This document shows, piece by piece, positions 34,679 through 44,155 of a stretch of 64,000 nucleotides of DNA (the stretch's first letter is position 1; the number at the start of each line of letters is the position of its first letter). The DNA comes from Mariniflexile litorale (GTDB taxonomy: Bacteria; Bacteroidota; Bacteroidia; Flavobacteriales; Flavobacteriaceae). The translations under genes were made by a program, and so were the position numbers. Below the pieces are notes generated by a model that saw only the letters and a program-made list of their open reading frames with translations, was not told the DNA's origin and made no database searches. Location: NCBI RefSeq assembly GCF_031128465.2, contig NZ_CP155618.1, positions 3,214,501-3,278,500 of the forward strand, given 5' to 3'.

Positions 34679-35374
34679 TTAAATATTATTTAAAGCATCA
34701 ACCAGTTGGGTTTTTTTATTTCTGCTTAAAGGTATTTCGTAAGCACCAACTTCTACATTTTTACTGTTAAACCTGTCAATTTTATCTAAATTCACGATGT
34801 ATGATTTGTGAATTCTTAAAAACTTGTTTTCTGGTAATTCTTTTTCAAAAGATTTCATAGTAGAAAGAACTACCAAGCTATTTTCTTCTGTAACTAGTTT
34901 TACATAATCACCAAGGGCTTCAATCCACTTAATGTCTTTAATGTAAACCTTACGTTTTTTAAGATTACTCTTAACAAAGATATGCTCACCTTCTTCTTCG
35001 TTAAAATCTTGAGTTAATTTGTGCTGCTCTAAAGCTTTATCTACAGCCACGTTAAAACGTTCTCTCGTAATTGGTTTGTGTAAATAATCGGTTGCATCGT
35101 AATTAAATGCTTTAAAAGCATACTCTGTTTTACCGGTTACAAACACAATTTGAGGCTTGTTGTTTAATACGTCTAAAAGCTCAAATCCGTTTAGAACAGG
35201 CATTTCAATGTCTAAAAAAATTAAATCTACTTGGTGTGTATTTAAACCATTTTTGGTTTCTAAGGCACTACTGTACTCTGCAATTAAGTTTAAGGCAGGG
35301 TGATTCTCTACTAACTTAACAATAGAGAGACGTTGTATTGCGGAATCGTCTACTACTACACAGTTTAAAGTCAT
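34679..35374 (-). CDS. LytTR-family response regulator
   Basis: This 231-residue two-domain regulator has a receiver at residues 1-~120 (CVVVDDS, phospho-acceptor in FLDIEMP, Lys in LHKPI) and a LytTR DNA-binding domain at ~133-231 (IFVKSNLKKRKVYIKDIKWIEA, then FLRIHKSYIVNLDKID). LytTR regulators usually pair with LytS/YehU-type kinases, but none is adjacent, so its partner is elsewhere. It converges with priA, 17 bp away, and is divergent from the ribosomal operon. Confidence 0.93.
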   Translation of the reverse strand: MTLNCVVVDDSAIQRLSIVKLVENHPALNLIAEYSSALETKNGLNTHQVDLIFLDIEMPVLNGFELLDVLNNKPQIVFVTGKTEYAFKAFNYDATDYLHKPITRERFNVAVDKALEQHKLTQDFNEEEGEHIFVKSNLKKRKVYIKDIKWIEALGDYVKLVTEENSLVVLSTMKSFEKELPENKFLRIHKSYIVNLDKIDRFNSKNVEVGAYEIPLSRNKKTQLVDALNNI

Positions 35375-35522
35375 AACATTTGTTTATTTCGGTTAAGATA
35401 TCGACAATAGTACAAAAAATTCGGCTAAAAACCAAAAAACATCGTTAAACTGTTTAAATTAACATATTTTTAACATTTGTTTCTTGTAGCAAATATACTA
35501 AAAAAATATAGTTTAAATATAG

Positions 35523-35553
35523 TTGTTTGGTATGTATTTATTAACTATTTTTG
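35523..35553 (+). promoter_or_regulatory. Promoter of the rpsF-rpsR-rplI operon
   Basis: A -33 TTG at 35523-35525 and a -7 TATTTTTG at 35546-35553 are separated by 20 nt, matching the Bacteroidota consensus (TTG, ~19-21 nt, TAnnTTTG). The expected transcription start near 35560 is 25 nt before the rpsF ATG at 35585. Confidence 0.75.
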
Positions 35554-35584
35554 CACCCAATTTTTAACAATAAAAACGATTTTT

Positions 35585-35923
35585 ATGAATCATTATGAAA
35601 CTGTTTTCATCTTAAATCCCGTTTTATCTGAAGATCAGATAAAGGAAACAGTAAAGAAATACGAAGATTTTCTTGTTTCTAACGGCGCTAAGATGGTATC
35701 AAAAGAAGATTGGGGGCTTAAAAAATTAGCTTATCCAATTCAAAACAAGAAAAGTGGATTTTATCACTTATTTGAATACACTGTAGAAGGTGAGGTAATT
35801 AATACTTTAGAAGTAGAGTTTAGACGTGATGAGCGTTTTATGCGTTATTTAACAGTAGCGTTAGATAAACATGCTATTTCTTGGGCAGAGAGAAGAAGAG
35901 TTAAACTTAAAGCAAAAGCTTAA
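35585..35923 (+). CDS. rpsF: 30S ribosomal protein S6
   Basis: S6 (112 residues from ATG 35585) has the family start [19 protein letters not shown], the [22 protein letters not shown] strand pair and the [18 protein letters not shown] region. The frame is open to 35477, but that extension contains the promoter and is hydrophobic without similarity to S6, so I use the later ATG. S6 pairs with S18, encoded next, on the 30S platform. Confidence 0.97.
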   Translation: MNHYETVFILNPVLSEDQIKETVKKYEDFLVSNGAKMVSKEDWGLKKLAYPIQNKKSGFYHLFEYTVEGEVINTLEVEFRRDERFMRYLTVALDKHAISWAERRRVKLKAKA

Positions 35924-35925
35924 TT

Positions 35926-36222
35926 ATGTCATCAATAGAACAACAATCCAAAGGAAAAAAAGACGGAGAAATTAGATATTTAACTCCTCTTAATATTGAT
36001 ACAAACAAGAAGAAAAAGTATTGTATGTTTCAAAAGTCTGGAATCAAGTATGTTGATTACAAAGATCCAGATTTCTTATTAAAATTTATAAACGAACAAG
36101 GTAAAATTTTACCAAGACGTTTAACAGGAACTTCATTGAAGTATCAAAGAAAAGTGGCTGTTGCTGTAAAAAGAGCACGTCATTTAGCTTTAATGCCATA
36201 TGTAGCAGATTTATTAAAATAA
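35926..36222 (+). CDS. rpsR: 30S ribosomal protein S18
   Basis: S18 (98 residues) has the characteristic core [30 protein letters not shown] and the C-terminal [11 protein letters not shown]. The gap to rpsF is 2 bp. The lysine-rich N-terminal tail of about 30 residues is usual for Bacteroidota. Confidence 0.97.
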   Translation: MSSIEQQSKGKKDGEIRYLTPLNIDTNKKKKYCMFQKSGIKYVDYKDPDFLLKFINEQGKILPRRLTGTSLKYQRKVAVAVKRARHLALMPYVADLLK

Positions 36223-36235
36223 AATACCGATAACA

Positions 36236-36682
36236 ATGGAACTTATATTAAAACAAGACGTTGAAAATTTAGGATTTAAAGACGATGTTGTAACAGTTAA
36301 GAACGGTTATGGTAGAAATTTTTTAATTCCTCAAGGACAAGCTATTATGGCTACAATTTCAGCTAAAAAAGTATTAGCTGAAAATTTAAAGCAAAGAGCT
36401 TATAAAGAAAAGAAAATAGTTGATGAAGCTAGCGTAATTGCTGAGGCAATTAAAGCTTTAGAAATTAAAATACCAGCAAAAGTTGGAACAGGCGATAAAT
36501 TATTTGGTTCTGTAAATAATATTGATGTTGCTGCTGCTTTAGAAAAAGAAGGTCAGTCTATCGATAAAAAATTCATTACAGTTACCACTGTAAAACGTAC
36601 AGGTAAATATACTGCTGTTGTACGTTTACACAGAGAAGTAACCGTAGATTTAGAATTTGAGGTTATTGCACAAGCTGAGTAA
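36236..36682 (+). CDS. rplI: 50S ribosomal protein L9
   Basis: L9 (148 residues) has the N-terminal 23S-binding domain with LILKQDVENLG and GYGRNFLIPQGQA, the long connecting helix, and the C-terminal domain with GTGDKLFGSVNNIDVAAAL. It is the last gene of the operon and is followed by a strong terminator. Confidence 0.97.
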   Translation: MELILKQDVENLGFKDDVVTVKNGYGRNFLIPQGQAIMATISAKKVLAENLKQRAYKEKKIVDEASVIAEAIKALEIKIPAKVGTGDKLFGSVNNIDVAAALEKEGQSIDKKFITVTTVKRTGKYTAVVRLHREVTVDLEFEVIAQAE

Positions 36683-36701
36683 TATCAAATAGATTTATAT
36701 G

Positions 36702-36729
36702 AAAGCCTCAACCTAGTTGGGGCTTTTTT
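36702..36729 (+). terminator. Rho-independent terminator after rplI
   Basis: A ten-pair stem (one G-T wobble) at 36703-36712 with 36716-36725 has a 3-nt loop and is followed by six T, 20 nt after the rplI stop. Confidence 0.9.
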
Positions 36730-36740
36730 GTTGTTTTTTA

Positions 36741-36756
36741 GACCTCACAGGTTTTT
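36741..36756. repeat. Short repeat GACCTCACAGGTTTTT, copy 1
   Basis: This 16-nt unit is repeated exactly at 56208-56223. It contains a small ACCT/AGGT stem and is followed at 36786-36800 by another small CTCTCC/GGGGAG hairpin just before the DUF6495-like gene. It may be a fragment of a flavobacterial interspersed repeat. Confidence 0.5.
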
Positions 36757-36814
36757 TAATCACAAAATTTAACTTTAAATAATTTCTCTCCTTAGGGGAG
36801 ATTAAGAGGGGATA

Positions 36815-37285
36815 ATGAAATATTCAAGACTTACAAAAGAGCAATTTGAAGAACTACACCAAGAGTTTATAAACTTTCTTGCAACCCAATCTATTACGGC
36901 TGATGAGTGGGCTAATTTGAAAACCAATAAACCAGAATTAGCCGAAATGGAACTTGATGTTTTTAGCGATTTAATTTGGGAAGGGGTTTTAAACCAAGCA
37001 GGATATTTAGAACATTTCTCTGCACAACACATTTATTTATTCCGTTTAGGAAAAGAAAAAATGAAAGCCATTGTTGTAAATGTTAAAAATGACGCTATTG
37101 ATGTAACCACCCAAGAAGGTTATAATTGGCTACGTGAAAACTTAATGGATGAAAATGTTGAGTTTTTCCAAGCTGATAAAGATTATACCGACGATAAAAA
37201 TCTTGATAAATTTAAAATGATTGAACAAGGTGCTGTAATTACAAAAGGTGAATTGTTTGAATATTTTGACGGCTTGATTAATTAG
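36815..37285 (+). CDS. DUF6495-like protein downstream of the ribosomal operon
   Basis: This 156-residue acidic, soluble protein has no signal peptide or membrane segment. It begins MKYSRLTKEQFEELHQEF and contains LIWEGVLNQAGYLEHFSAQHIYLFRLG; Trp and aromatic residues are concentrated in the middle. I recall proteins of this kind as DUF6495 in flavobacteria, commonly next to rplI, but no function is known to me. The rplI terminator lies between them, so it has its own promoter or is read through. The product could be regulatory or related to translation; that is only a guess from position. Confidence 0.65.
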   Translation: MKYSRLTKEQFEELHQEFINFLATQSITADEWANLKTNKPELAEMELDVFSDLIWEGVLNQAGYLEHFSAQHIYLFRLGKEKMKAIVVNVKNDAIDVTTQEGYNWLRENLMDENVEFFQADKDYTDDKNLDKFKMIEQGAVITKGELFEYFDGLIN

Positions 37286-37449
37286 TGTCATGACGAAGGA
37301 GGACCAACTGAAGCAATCTGTTAATCGTTTACTTTACGTCATTGCGAACACCGTGAAGCAATCTTTCAAATTGAAGTTCAAAACATCATTTCGTTAATTA
37401 ATAAACAGATTGCTTCGCTTTTTTTCTCATGAAAAAGCTCGCAATGACG
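37286..37449. repeat. Flavobacterial interspersed repeat with inverted GAAGCAATCT/CGTCATTGCGA arms
   Basis: The arms CGTCATTGCGA (37338-37348) and TCGCAATGACG (37439-37449) are exact inverted repeats, as are GAAGCAATCT (37354-37363) and AGATTGCTTC (37407-37416). A second, diverged left arm occupies 37287-37320 and contains another GAAGCAATCTG. The unit can fold into a long hairpin. Sequences of this type occur as many intergenic copies in flavobacterial genomes, so it is probably a REP/MITE-like element. The hisS promoter element begins 12 nt after it. Confidence 0.8.
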
Positions 37450-37460
37450 TTTTCATTAAT

Positions 37461-37468
37461 TATTTTTG
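37461..37468 (+). promoter_or_regulatory. -7 element (TATTTTTG) of hisS
   Basis: This exact TAnnTTTG lies 43 nt upstream of the hisS ATG. The region where -33 should be is the end of the interspersed repeat and has no TTG. Confidence 0.45.
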
Positions 37469-37511
37469 TCACACTTCAAACCATCGAAGTATATATTAAC
37501 TAAAATTTAAA

Positions 37512-38882
37512 ATGGCTCAAAAACCAAGCATCCCGAAAGGTACCCGAGATTTTAACCCAGAACAAGTAGCAAAACGCAATTATATTTTTAATAGCATACG
37601 TGGTGCTTTTGAAACATTTGGATTTCAACCTATTGAAACACCAAGTTTTGAAAACTCTGATACCTTAATGGGAAAATATGGTGAGGAAGGAGATCGTTTG
37701 ATTTTTAAGATTTTGAATTCTGGGGATTATTTATCGAAAATAGATGAGCAAGCTTATATAAATAAAGATTCTTTAAAACTTACTTCTAACATATCCGAAA
37801 AAGCCTTACGCTACGACCTAACCGTGCCATTCGCACGTTATGTAGTGCAACACCAAAACGAAATTGAGTTCCCTTTTAAACGTTACCAAATACAACCTGT
37901 TTGGCGTGCCGACAGACCACAAAAAGGACGTTTTAGAGAGTTTTACCAATGCGATGCCGATGTGGTGGGGAGTAAATCGCTTTGGCAAGAAGTGGAGTTT
38001 ATTCAATTATACGATACCGTTTTTTCAACTTTAAAATTGGAAGGTGTTACCATTAAAATCAATAACCGTAAAATACTTTCGGGTATTGCCGAGGTTATTG
38101 GTGCTTCTGATAAATTAATCGATTTTACAGTCGCTTTAGACAAGCTTGATAAAATAGGCGAGGCCAAGGTAAAAGAAGAAATGCTTTCAAAAGGCATTTC
38201 AGAAGAAGGCATTTCTAAATTACAACCATTATTTACCTTATCTGGTTCTTTTGAATCGCAAATTGAAAGTTTAAAAACCATTTTATCTTCTTCTGAAGAA
38301 GGTACAAAAGGTATTGAAGAGTTGGCATTTATAAACGAAGCCATTTCAGAACTAGGTTTAAAAACAGCAACGCTACAATTAGATGTTACTTTAGCGCGTG
38401 GTTTAAATTACTACACAGGTGCTATTTTTGAAGTTGCTGCACCAAAAACCGTACACATGGGTTCTATAGGTGGTGGCGGTCGTTATGATGACCTTACTAG
38501 TATATTTGGAAAACCAGACACAAGCGGTGTTGGTATTAGTTTTGGTTTAGATCGTATTTATTTAGTGTTGGAAGAATTAGGATTGTTTCCAGAAACGGTA
38601 ACTAAAAATGTAGACGTTTTGTTTATCAATTTTGGAGATAAAGAAGCGTTGTATTGTTTGAAAGCGATTAAAGAATTACGTTCTGTAGGTATTCATTCGG
38701 AATTGTATCCCGATTCAGCTAAAATGAGAAAGCAAATGGATCATGCGAATAAACGAAATATTCCCTTTGTAGTTTTAGTAGGTGAGGAGGAAGTTAATTC
38801 AAATATATATACATTAAAAAACATGATTTCTGGTGAACAGTTTAAAGTATCACTTTCAGAATTGATAAATCATATAAAATAA
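37512..38882 (+). CDS. hisS: Histidyl-tRNA synthetase
   Basis: This class II aminoacyl-tRNA synthetase of 456 residues charges tRNA-His. Motif 1 lies in [11 protein letters not shown]; motif 2 is [27 protein letters not shown]; the histidine-binding blocks are [18 protein letters not shown] and [12 protein letters not shown]; motif 3 is [10 protein letters not shown]. The C-terminal anticodon-binding domain (VLFINFGD and on) is complete. A long hairpin follows the stop. Confidence 0.97.
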   Translation: MAQKPSIPKGTRDFNPEQVAKRNYIFNSIRGAFETFGFQPIETPSFENSDTLMGKYGEEGDRLIFKILNSGDYLSKIDEQAYINKDSLKLTSNISEKALRYDLTVPFARYVVQHQNEIEFPFKRYQIQPVWRADRPQKGRFREFYQCDADVVGSKSLWQEVEFIQLYDTVFSTLKLEGVTIKINNRKILSGIAEVIGASDKLIDFTVALDKLDKIGEAKVKEEMLSKGISEEGISKLQPLFTLSGSFESQIESLKTILSSSEEGTKGIEELAFINEAISELGLKTATLQLDVTLARGLNYYTGAIFEVAAPKTVHMGSIGGGGRYDDLTSIFGKPDTSGVGISFGLDRIYLVLEELGLFPETVTKNVDVLFINFGDKEALYCLKAIKELRSVGIHSELYPDSAKMRKQMDHANKRNIPFVVLVGEEEVNSNIYTLKNMISGEQFKVSLSELINHIK

Positions 38883-38884
38883 AA

Positions 38885-38910
38885 GAGTCCTAATTATCAC
38901 GTTAGGACTC
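38885..38910 (-). terminator. Terminator hairpin for the T9SS cargo gene
   Basis: A perfect 9-bp stem (38885-38893 with 38902-38910) is followed by TTTTATTTTA when read on the - strand, so it best serves the large - strand gene ending at 38972. The T-rich tail overlaps the 3' end of hisS. On the + strand there is a stem but no T tract. Confidence 0.7.
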
Positions 38911-38971
38911 AGTTATAAAGCTTGTTTAAATAGATGGTAGATTTGAGGCTACGACTAACTAAATCAAAACT

Positions 38972-41900
38972 TTAATTTATTAATACTTTTTTAGAAACAA
39001 TTCCTGAATCTGTTTTTAGTTTGATAATGTATGTTCCGGTACTTAAATCTTTGGGTTTTTGCGTTATAATATTTTCTTTTGAACGGATTTTAAGTTTATA
39101 AACCGACTGACCTAACATGTTTAATATTTCGGTAGATTCAATGTTTTTTCCAGTTGGATTATGAATCACAATACTTTTGTTTTCATTCGAAAAATAAACT
39201 TGAAAAGCATTCGTTTCAAAAGTATCTGAATTTAAAGTTTTTGTTTTAGCAAACGTCACTTCAAAACGGTTTAAATGGTTTCCAACTGTTAAATACACCT
39301 CATATTTACTTTCTTTTAAATTATGATAAGCATTTAGCTCTTTATCGTGTAAATATATAATCATGTTAGTATCAATATTTTCCAATGCATCAATTTTAAT
39401 AGAAGCGATTCCTTGTTTGTTTATTTTTATTCCCAAAGGAAGTGCTTGTTCTTCATCAAAATTATTTACTGCTTGAATAATAAAGTGGCTGTTATTAAAA
39501 ACCCAGAACATGTCTTCATTATTGTTTTCTGTAAGTAATGCATCATAACCTATATCAAAATTATTTGATGCTTTTTCATCTACACCAGCTAATAATTGGC
39601 GGTGATAACCGGTGGGTGAGTCAAATTTAAGTCTGATTTTTTGTCTGTTGTCAACTTTAATTTCTGTTGAACTTGTTTGTTTACTTTTTGGATTTGAATT
39701 CTTTAAAAATAGAGAAGAACCAGAAGCCTCGGTAACAAAAATACGTTGACTGTTTTGGAATAAAATAGCTCCTCCAACAATTGGTTGTGACATTCCTGGA
39801 TCGTTAGATTCACCAACAAGATTGGCATCTAAAGTGGCGTGTACAAAGAATCCTTGTCCAATGGGAATATATTTCTCTGGTATTTTAGTCCCTACAGCAC
39901 CTGTTGCATTCAGTCTGGTATCATTACTAACAGCAGGAGCGCCACCCATTAATGTGTATGTGGCATATCCACCTTGATACTCTCCTAAAATATGGGTATT
40001 ACTCGCAAAATGATCCCAAAAATAAAGTGTTCCGTTTATAATATTTCCACTTGTATTTCTACCATTGGTTTCTAAGTTGCTAATATTATCTTTAATGAAC
40101 TCATCTGCGTCTAAAGCCGAGGGGTAAGGGTTGCCCACTAAATAATCGTTACCGGCAGTTATGTTAAGGGTAATATCGCCGTTATTAGGTTTTCCATTAA
40201 ACACATAGTTTTGTGTTTGGTTTATAGCACCACCAGTATTTGCGACACCTTTCATGGAGAATCCTTCTCCAGCTAATAAGGTGCCATTGCGTCTTACGTG
40301 TTGCCAATAGGAATAGGTGTCATTAGGGCCGTTAGCATATTTCCAAATCCAATAGTCTGAAATGCTAATATTGGTGCCAGATACGCTACCATCATAACCA
40401 GAGGTTAAAAAGGTAATATTAGTTGGTGTGGCTGATATAGTACCGTTTTTAAGTATATTATTGATCATTTTATAACTATTGTTATTGCTAGTGGTATTAC
40501 TTATCCCCACAGGAGATGACCAATAATTATAAGTGTAATAGTCTTTAGTGCCTTGTTGATCGCGTTCAATTTTACCTGCACTTGTAACATCTAAAAGACT
40601 CCCATCGGTTTGAATTAACTGTGATTCAGCATCTAAATCAATTAAACCGTCCAGTTTTAAATACCAATTGTTATATAAGCCTTTGCTAGCTTCAATAGAA
40701 AATTCTTTTCCAGCATCAACAAACAAACCCACCATACCTTGTGTGCTATAGGAACCATTTAGATTGATGTTATGTTTTATATTTACAATGGAAGCACCAT
40801 TGGGATTGTCTTGTTTGGTTGTAATATCCCATTCATTGCCATAAAGCCAATTCGCACTATTCGTCCAATTGCCATTGGAATTAGTTATATAAGGAAGTGG
40901 AGCTCTTTGAAAATAAATATCTTTAAAGTTATACATTTTAGCTCCTGTACCTTGGTCTATTGTTCCTGTTTTTTTATCATCTAAAATATCCCCATTATAA
41001 GCGTCCATTTTATAATACTTAACTAAATTGGTGCCGATAGAAGTAGAAATATCTAGTGGTATAATTTTGCCTCGGTTAAAGTTATGGGCTTCATCCAATT
41101 CTTGATATACCATGCGTTTAAGTTGATTGGCTGTTAAGGCTGTATTAAACACTCTAACTTCATCAATTTCTCCTTTAAAATAATTGTTATTGGTTGTGGC
41201 TCTACCTATTGTAAAGTTGGAATTACTTGTAATGCCTCCCGCAGTGTCTCTTGCTTCTTCCATACCATTAATATATAAAATGGTACTTCCAGAGGTGGTG
41301 GTTACTGCCACATGCATCCAGATGCCTAAAGAGGCTATACTTGTTGATGTTAAACTAACACCTTCAGCCACTGCTGTAATGGTATTGTTGGTGTTAACTC
41401 TTATATAAAAGTCACTTTGTCCTGCAACCATTCTGTTGTTTGAATTGGTGTTGGCACCATCAGATTTTATAAAGGCCATTAGGGTAGCCTCTCCAGAGCT
41501 TATAATATTGCTATCTTCAACATAATCATTACGTCCATCAAAATAGAGGCTATAACTATTGTTTAGATTTCTAGGAGAACCAAATACAGTATCGTCACCA
41601 TCTCGAGATGACACAATGCCATCACCATCTAAATCTACTGTGCTAAGTAAAACACCGTTTGTGTCGTGCGGAAATAGCACAGTATAAATCTCTTGATTGT
41701 CAATATCTAAAGGGTGTCCATTTCTATTACTTTTAGGATCTCTATAATCTGGTATGCCATCATTATCAGAATCCAATGCATACAAAGGAGCCGTGCCTTG
41801 TCCTATATTACCATAAGAATCGGTGTAATTAGCTGCTCCATGATGAAAATCATAAACATCCAATATACCATCCCCATAATATTCTATAGCACCATCACCA

Positions 41901-43699
41901 TCCGAATTTTTTTCTCTAAACGCTTCCGTTTCAGGGCCATCTCCCATACCATTTCCTGTAATATCGCCATCGCCATTTTGAAAACCAGCGGAGGCATTAG
42001 AACTAATAACCCCATATTCATCGACGTCGAAAATACCGTCGTTGTCAGAATCTAAATCTAAATAATCGGGGATATTATCTCCATCAGAGTTTATTGGTGT
42101 ATAGCCTTCTGCTAAATCGTGCATGCCATCACCATTGGCATCAATCCAGGTAGAAACACCTGTTAAAGTCGCTTTTCCTTCACTTAAACCTGCGCTATTT
42201 GGGTTTCCTTCAACAACATCGGGAATGCCATCGTCATCCGAATCTAAATCAAAAACATCAGCTACGCCATCACTATCTATATCACAAAGAGTTTGTCTAA
42301 CTTCAATATCATCAATAGCTAAATCGTTTCCACTACCACCAGGGGCATTGTTTACAAATTGTACGATAAAGGCTGTTTCAGAAGTCGTAAACTGTTGTGT
42401 GAATTGTTTCCATTCAGAAGTTATACAAGAATTAAAAGTGGGATCTGATGGATTATAAGCGGGATCGTTAGGGTCGTTAACTGCTCCAGAACACCGTGTA
42501 ATATCTCCTGTATCAAAAGAAGCCAGAAGTGTGCTTTTATCAAACGTTAAAAAGTTTACAGTAACATTAGGTTTTATTCGAGGGAGTTCTCCAGCAGAAA
42601 AACGGGAATCGTCATTATCAATATTTATAACCCAAAAGCTATAAGTTACGGGAACGTTTGCCAATGTTCCTTTAATTTGTGTTTCGTAAAAAATACCTGA
42701 ATCATAATGGGCATTAAAAATAGCCATTCTACCATTGGTGTCATTAGGGGTGTGATCTTCTATAGGAGCCCAAGCATACCAAGCCCAATTAGATACAGCG
42801 TCTGTAGGACTTACAGGTTCACCTGAAACTCCCGATGTTATGTGGCTTGCTATTGTATATTTTCCATCACCTACATTCGGATCGGCACCTAAACAGCTAG
42901 AGCCATGCAAACCATCTTCCAAACAGTATGTTGTTGATACAGTGTATAGTGAGCTAATGCCTGAACCTCTGCCTGTACCTGAACCAAAATTTTCGCTTAG
43001 AAATTTGTAATTTTCTAGTGAAGAGCCTGAAGATAATCGGCAATTGTTTTCTTCTATAGAATCGGGGATACCATCATTATCATCATCCACATCCACATCG
43101 TCATATACACCATCCCCATCACTATCAAAAAAGACCTTGTTGGCTTCTGCTTTTAAATTTATTTGATATGAACCTTCATCTGAATCATCTGAAATTATGG
43201 TTAAAATAGTTGTGTCAATTCCTATAATATTACTGTTGTATGAAACAACAATATTTGCGGTTCCTCCAGGAGGAATTATACTCCCTGCAGGATTGCTAAT
43301 TATTGAAAAGTGAGAAGACCCCGACAAAGTAATGGCTCCTAATGTTAAATTCCCTGTACTTGTATTGTTTATTACAAATGTTTTTGTAAATATTTCTGAA
43401 GTTATTTGAGCTGTACCAAAATCTGTATTATCAGTTAATATGGGTACATTACTAAGATCCCCCGGAATAGAATATCCAAGACCTGTAATATCTATTTCGG
43501 GTGTTGTAGCTTCAGAAACCTTTCTAATTGAAAAATTAGAAGGGGATTCATCTCTTGCTACACCCAATGATTTTATAGTACTTTCACTTATTGGTAAAGT
43601 GAAAGTACTAAATGAATGCGATAGAGAAAATATATGCCAAGAGAGAGAGAGACAAATTAAAAATGTACATAATTTTAATGAAATAGCAATTTTTTTCAT
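38972..43699 (-). CDS. Large T9SS-secreted cell-surface protein (anchor-D, TSP3, LamG)
   Basis: This 1575-residue protein has an N-terminal signal peptide (~1-25). Residues ~60-185 are a choice-of-anchor-D/HYDIN-like Ig domain (FVINNTSTGNLTLG). Calcium-binding thrombospondin type 3 repeats (DSDGDGVYDD, DLDSDDDGIPD and others) occur at ~191-216 and ~470-660. A LamG domain spans ~718-866 (IWMHVAVTT, YINGMEEA, EIDEVRVFNTAL). A long beta-rich region of unknown fold follows, and the last ~75 residues are a type A T9SS sorting domain (NPTGKNIES, LSTGTYIIKLKTDSG, KKVLIN). It is exported by T9SS and probably surface-attached through the sorting step. No catalytic motif is visible; adhesion or glycan binding is likely. 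It is monocistronic, with its own promoter and terminator. Confidence 0.9.
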   Translation of the reverse strand: MKKIAISLKLCTFLICLSLSWHIFSLSHSFSTFTLPISESTIKSLGVARDESPSNFSIRKVSEATTPEIDITGLGYSIPGDLSNVPILTDNTDFGTAQITSEIFTKTFVINNTSTGNLTLGAITLSGSSHFSIISNPAGSIIPPGGTANIVVSYNSNIIGIDTTILTIISDDSDEGSYQINLKAEANKVFFDSDGDGVYDDVDVDDDNDGIPDSIEENNCRLSSGSSLENYKFLSENFGSGTGRGSGISSLYTVSTTYCLEDGLHGSSCLGADPNVGDGKYTIASHITSGVSGEPVSPTDAVSNWAWYAWAPIEDHTPNDTNGRMAIFNAHYDSGIFYETQIKGTLANVPVTYSFWVINIDNDDSRFSAGELPRIKPNVTVNFLTFDKSTLLASFDTGDITRCSGAVNDPNDPAYNPSDPTFNSCITSEWKQFTQQFTTSETAFIVQFVNNAPGGSGNDLAIDDIEVRQTLCDIDSDGVADVFDLDSDDDGIPDVVEGNPNSAGLSEGKATLTGVSTWIDANGDGMHDLAEGYTPINSDGDNIPDYLDLDSDNDGIFDVDEYGVISSNASAGFQNGDGDITGNGMGDGPETEAFREKNSDGDGAIEYYGDGILDVYDFHHGAANYTDSYGNIGQGTAPLYALDSDNDGIPDYRDPKSNRNGHPLDIDNQEIYTVLFPHDTNGVLLSTVDLDGDGIVSSRDGDDTVFGSPRNLNNSYSLYFDGRNDYVEDSNIISSGEATLMAFIKSDGANTNSNNRMVAGQSDFYIRVNTNNTITAVAEGVSLTSTSIASLGIWMHVAVTTTSGSTILYINGMEEARDTAGGITSNSNFTIGRATTNNNYFKGEIDEVRVFNTALTANQLKRMVYQELDEAHNFNRGKIIPLDISTSIGTNLVKYYKMDAYNGDILDDKKTGTIDQGTGAKMYNFKDIYFQRAPLPYITNSNGNWTNSANWLYGNEWDITTKQDNPNGASIVNIKHNINLNGSYSTQGMVGLFVDAGKEFSIEASKGLYNNWYLKLDGLIDLDAESQLIQTDGSLLDVTSAGKIERDQQGTKDYYTYNYWSSPVGISNTTSNNNSYKMINNILKNGTISATPTNITFLTSGYDGSVSGTNISISDYWIWKYANGPNDTYSYWQHVRRNGTLLAGEGFSMKGVANTGGAINQTQNYVFNGKPNNGDITLNITAGNDYLVGNPYPSALDADEFIKDNISNLETNGRNTSGNIINGTLYFWDHFASNTHILGEYQGGYATYTLMGGAPAVSNDTRLNATGAVGTKIPEKYIPIGQGFFVHATLDANLVGESNDPGMSQPIVGGAILFQNSQRIFVTEASGSSLFLKNSNPKSKQTSSTEIKVDNRQKIRLKFDSPTGYHRQLLAGVDEKASNNFDIGYDALLTENNNEDMFWVFNNSHFIIQAVNNFDEEQALPLGIKINKQGIASIKIDALENIDTNMIIYLHDKELNAYHNLKESKYEVYLTVGNHLNRFEVTFAKTKTLNSDTFETNAFQVYFSNENKSIVIHNPTGKNIESTEILNMLGQSVYKLKIRSKENIITQKPKDLSTGTYIIKLKTDSGIVSKKVLIN

Positions 43700-43742
43700 T
43701 AGAGGTTAAATTTATAGCTTGGGGCTAATTATTTTAAGCGAC

Positions 43743-43774
43743 CAAATGTATATTTAAAATCCATGAAATGCAAA
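43743..43774 (-). promoter_or_regulatory. Promoter of the T9SS cargo gene
   Basis: On the - strand, TTTG (43774-43771), a 20-nt spacer and TACATTTG (43750-43743) match the Bacteroidota -33/-7 consensus. The expected transcript start is ~38 nt before the ATG at 43699. Confidence 0.7.
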
Positions 43775-44155
43775 TAATATCGATTAAATGTTTGTGATTG
43801 TTGTTAAATTACTGATAATGAGTTTATTGAATTTTTGTGTTTTTTAGGACAATTATGATAAAATTACATTAATTTGAGTCTTTTGGTTTAATTAAATTAT
43901 TTTTTGTAATTAATTGGTTGTGAGTGTTTTATTTCATTCTGATAAAAAGAGGAATTGTTAATAAACACCACAAGGTTCTGATAACCCTTTATAAGGTGTT
44001 TAAGAATGTAGACGGCTAAATTCTATAGAGTTAAACTTTTAATTAAATGAAAAATTTATTCTAACTTATCTAATATGTAGAATTATTTAGTGTAGAATGG
44101 ATATTTATTTTGCGATAAGAGTTACATATTAGAACAAAAAGCCCTGTCGTAAATA
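43775..44155. other. AT-rich intergenic region, no gene seen
   Basis: With the promoter region beside it, this forms a 456-bp gap between the T9SS gene and aguA. I see no open frame with protein character, no tRNA and no clear hairpin with a T tract. It probably holds upstream regulatory sequence of the T9SS gene and the 3' trailer of aguA. Confidence 0.6.

Noticed and set aside
35477-35584. Longer N-terminus for rpsF
   Set aside because: It spans the -33/-7 promoter and S6 proteins start at the MNHYET position.
37286-37449. CRISPR-like repeat cluster
   Set aside because: The units are inverted, few and irregularly spaced with no cas genes; an interspersed palindromic element fits better.
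41714-42458. + strand open frames opposite the TSP3 repeats of the T9SS cargo
   Set aside because: They are shadows of the repeated Asp/Gly-rich coding sequence with biased, low-complexity composition.
43775-44155. Possible small RNA or riboswitch in the longest gap
   Set aside because: No stable structure, conserved core or terminator was visible by eye.
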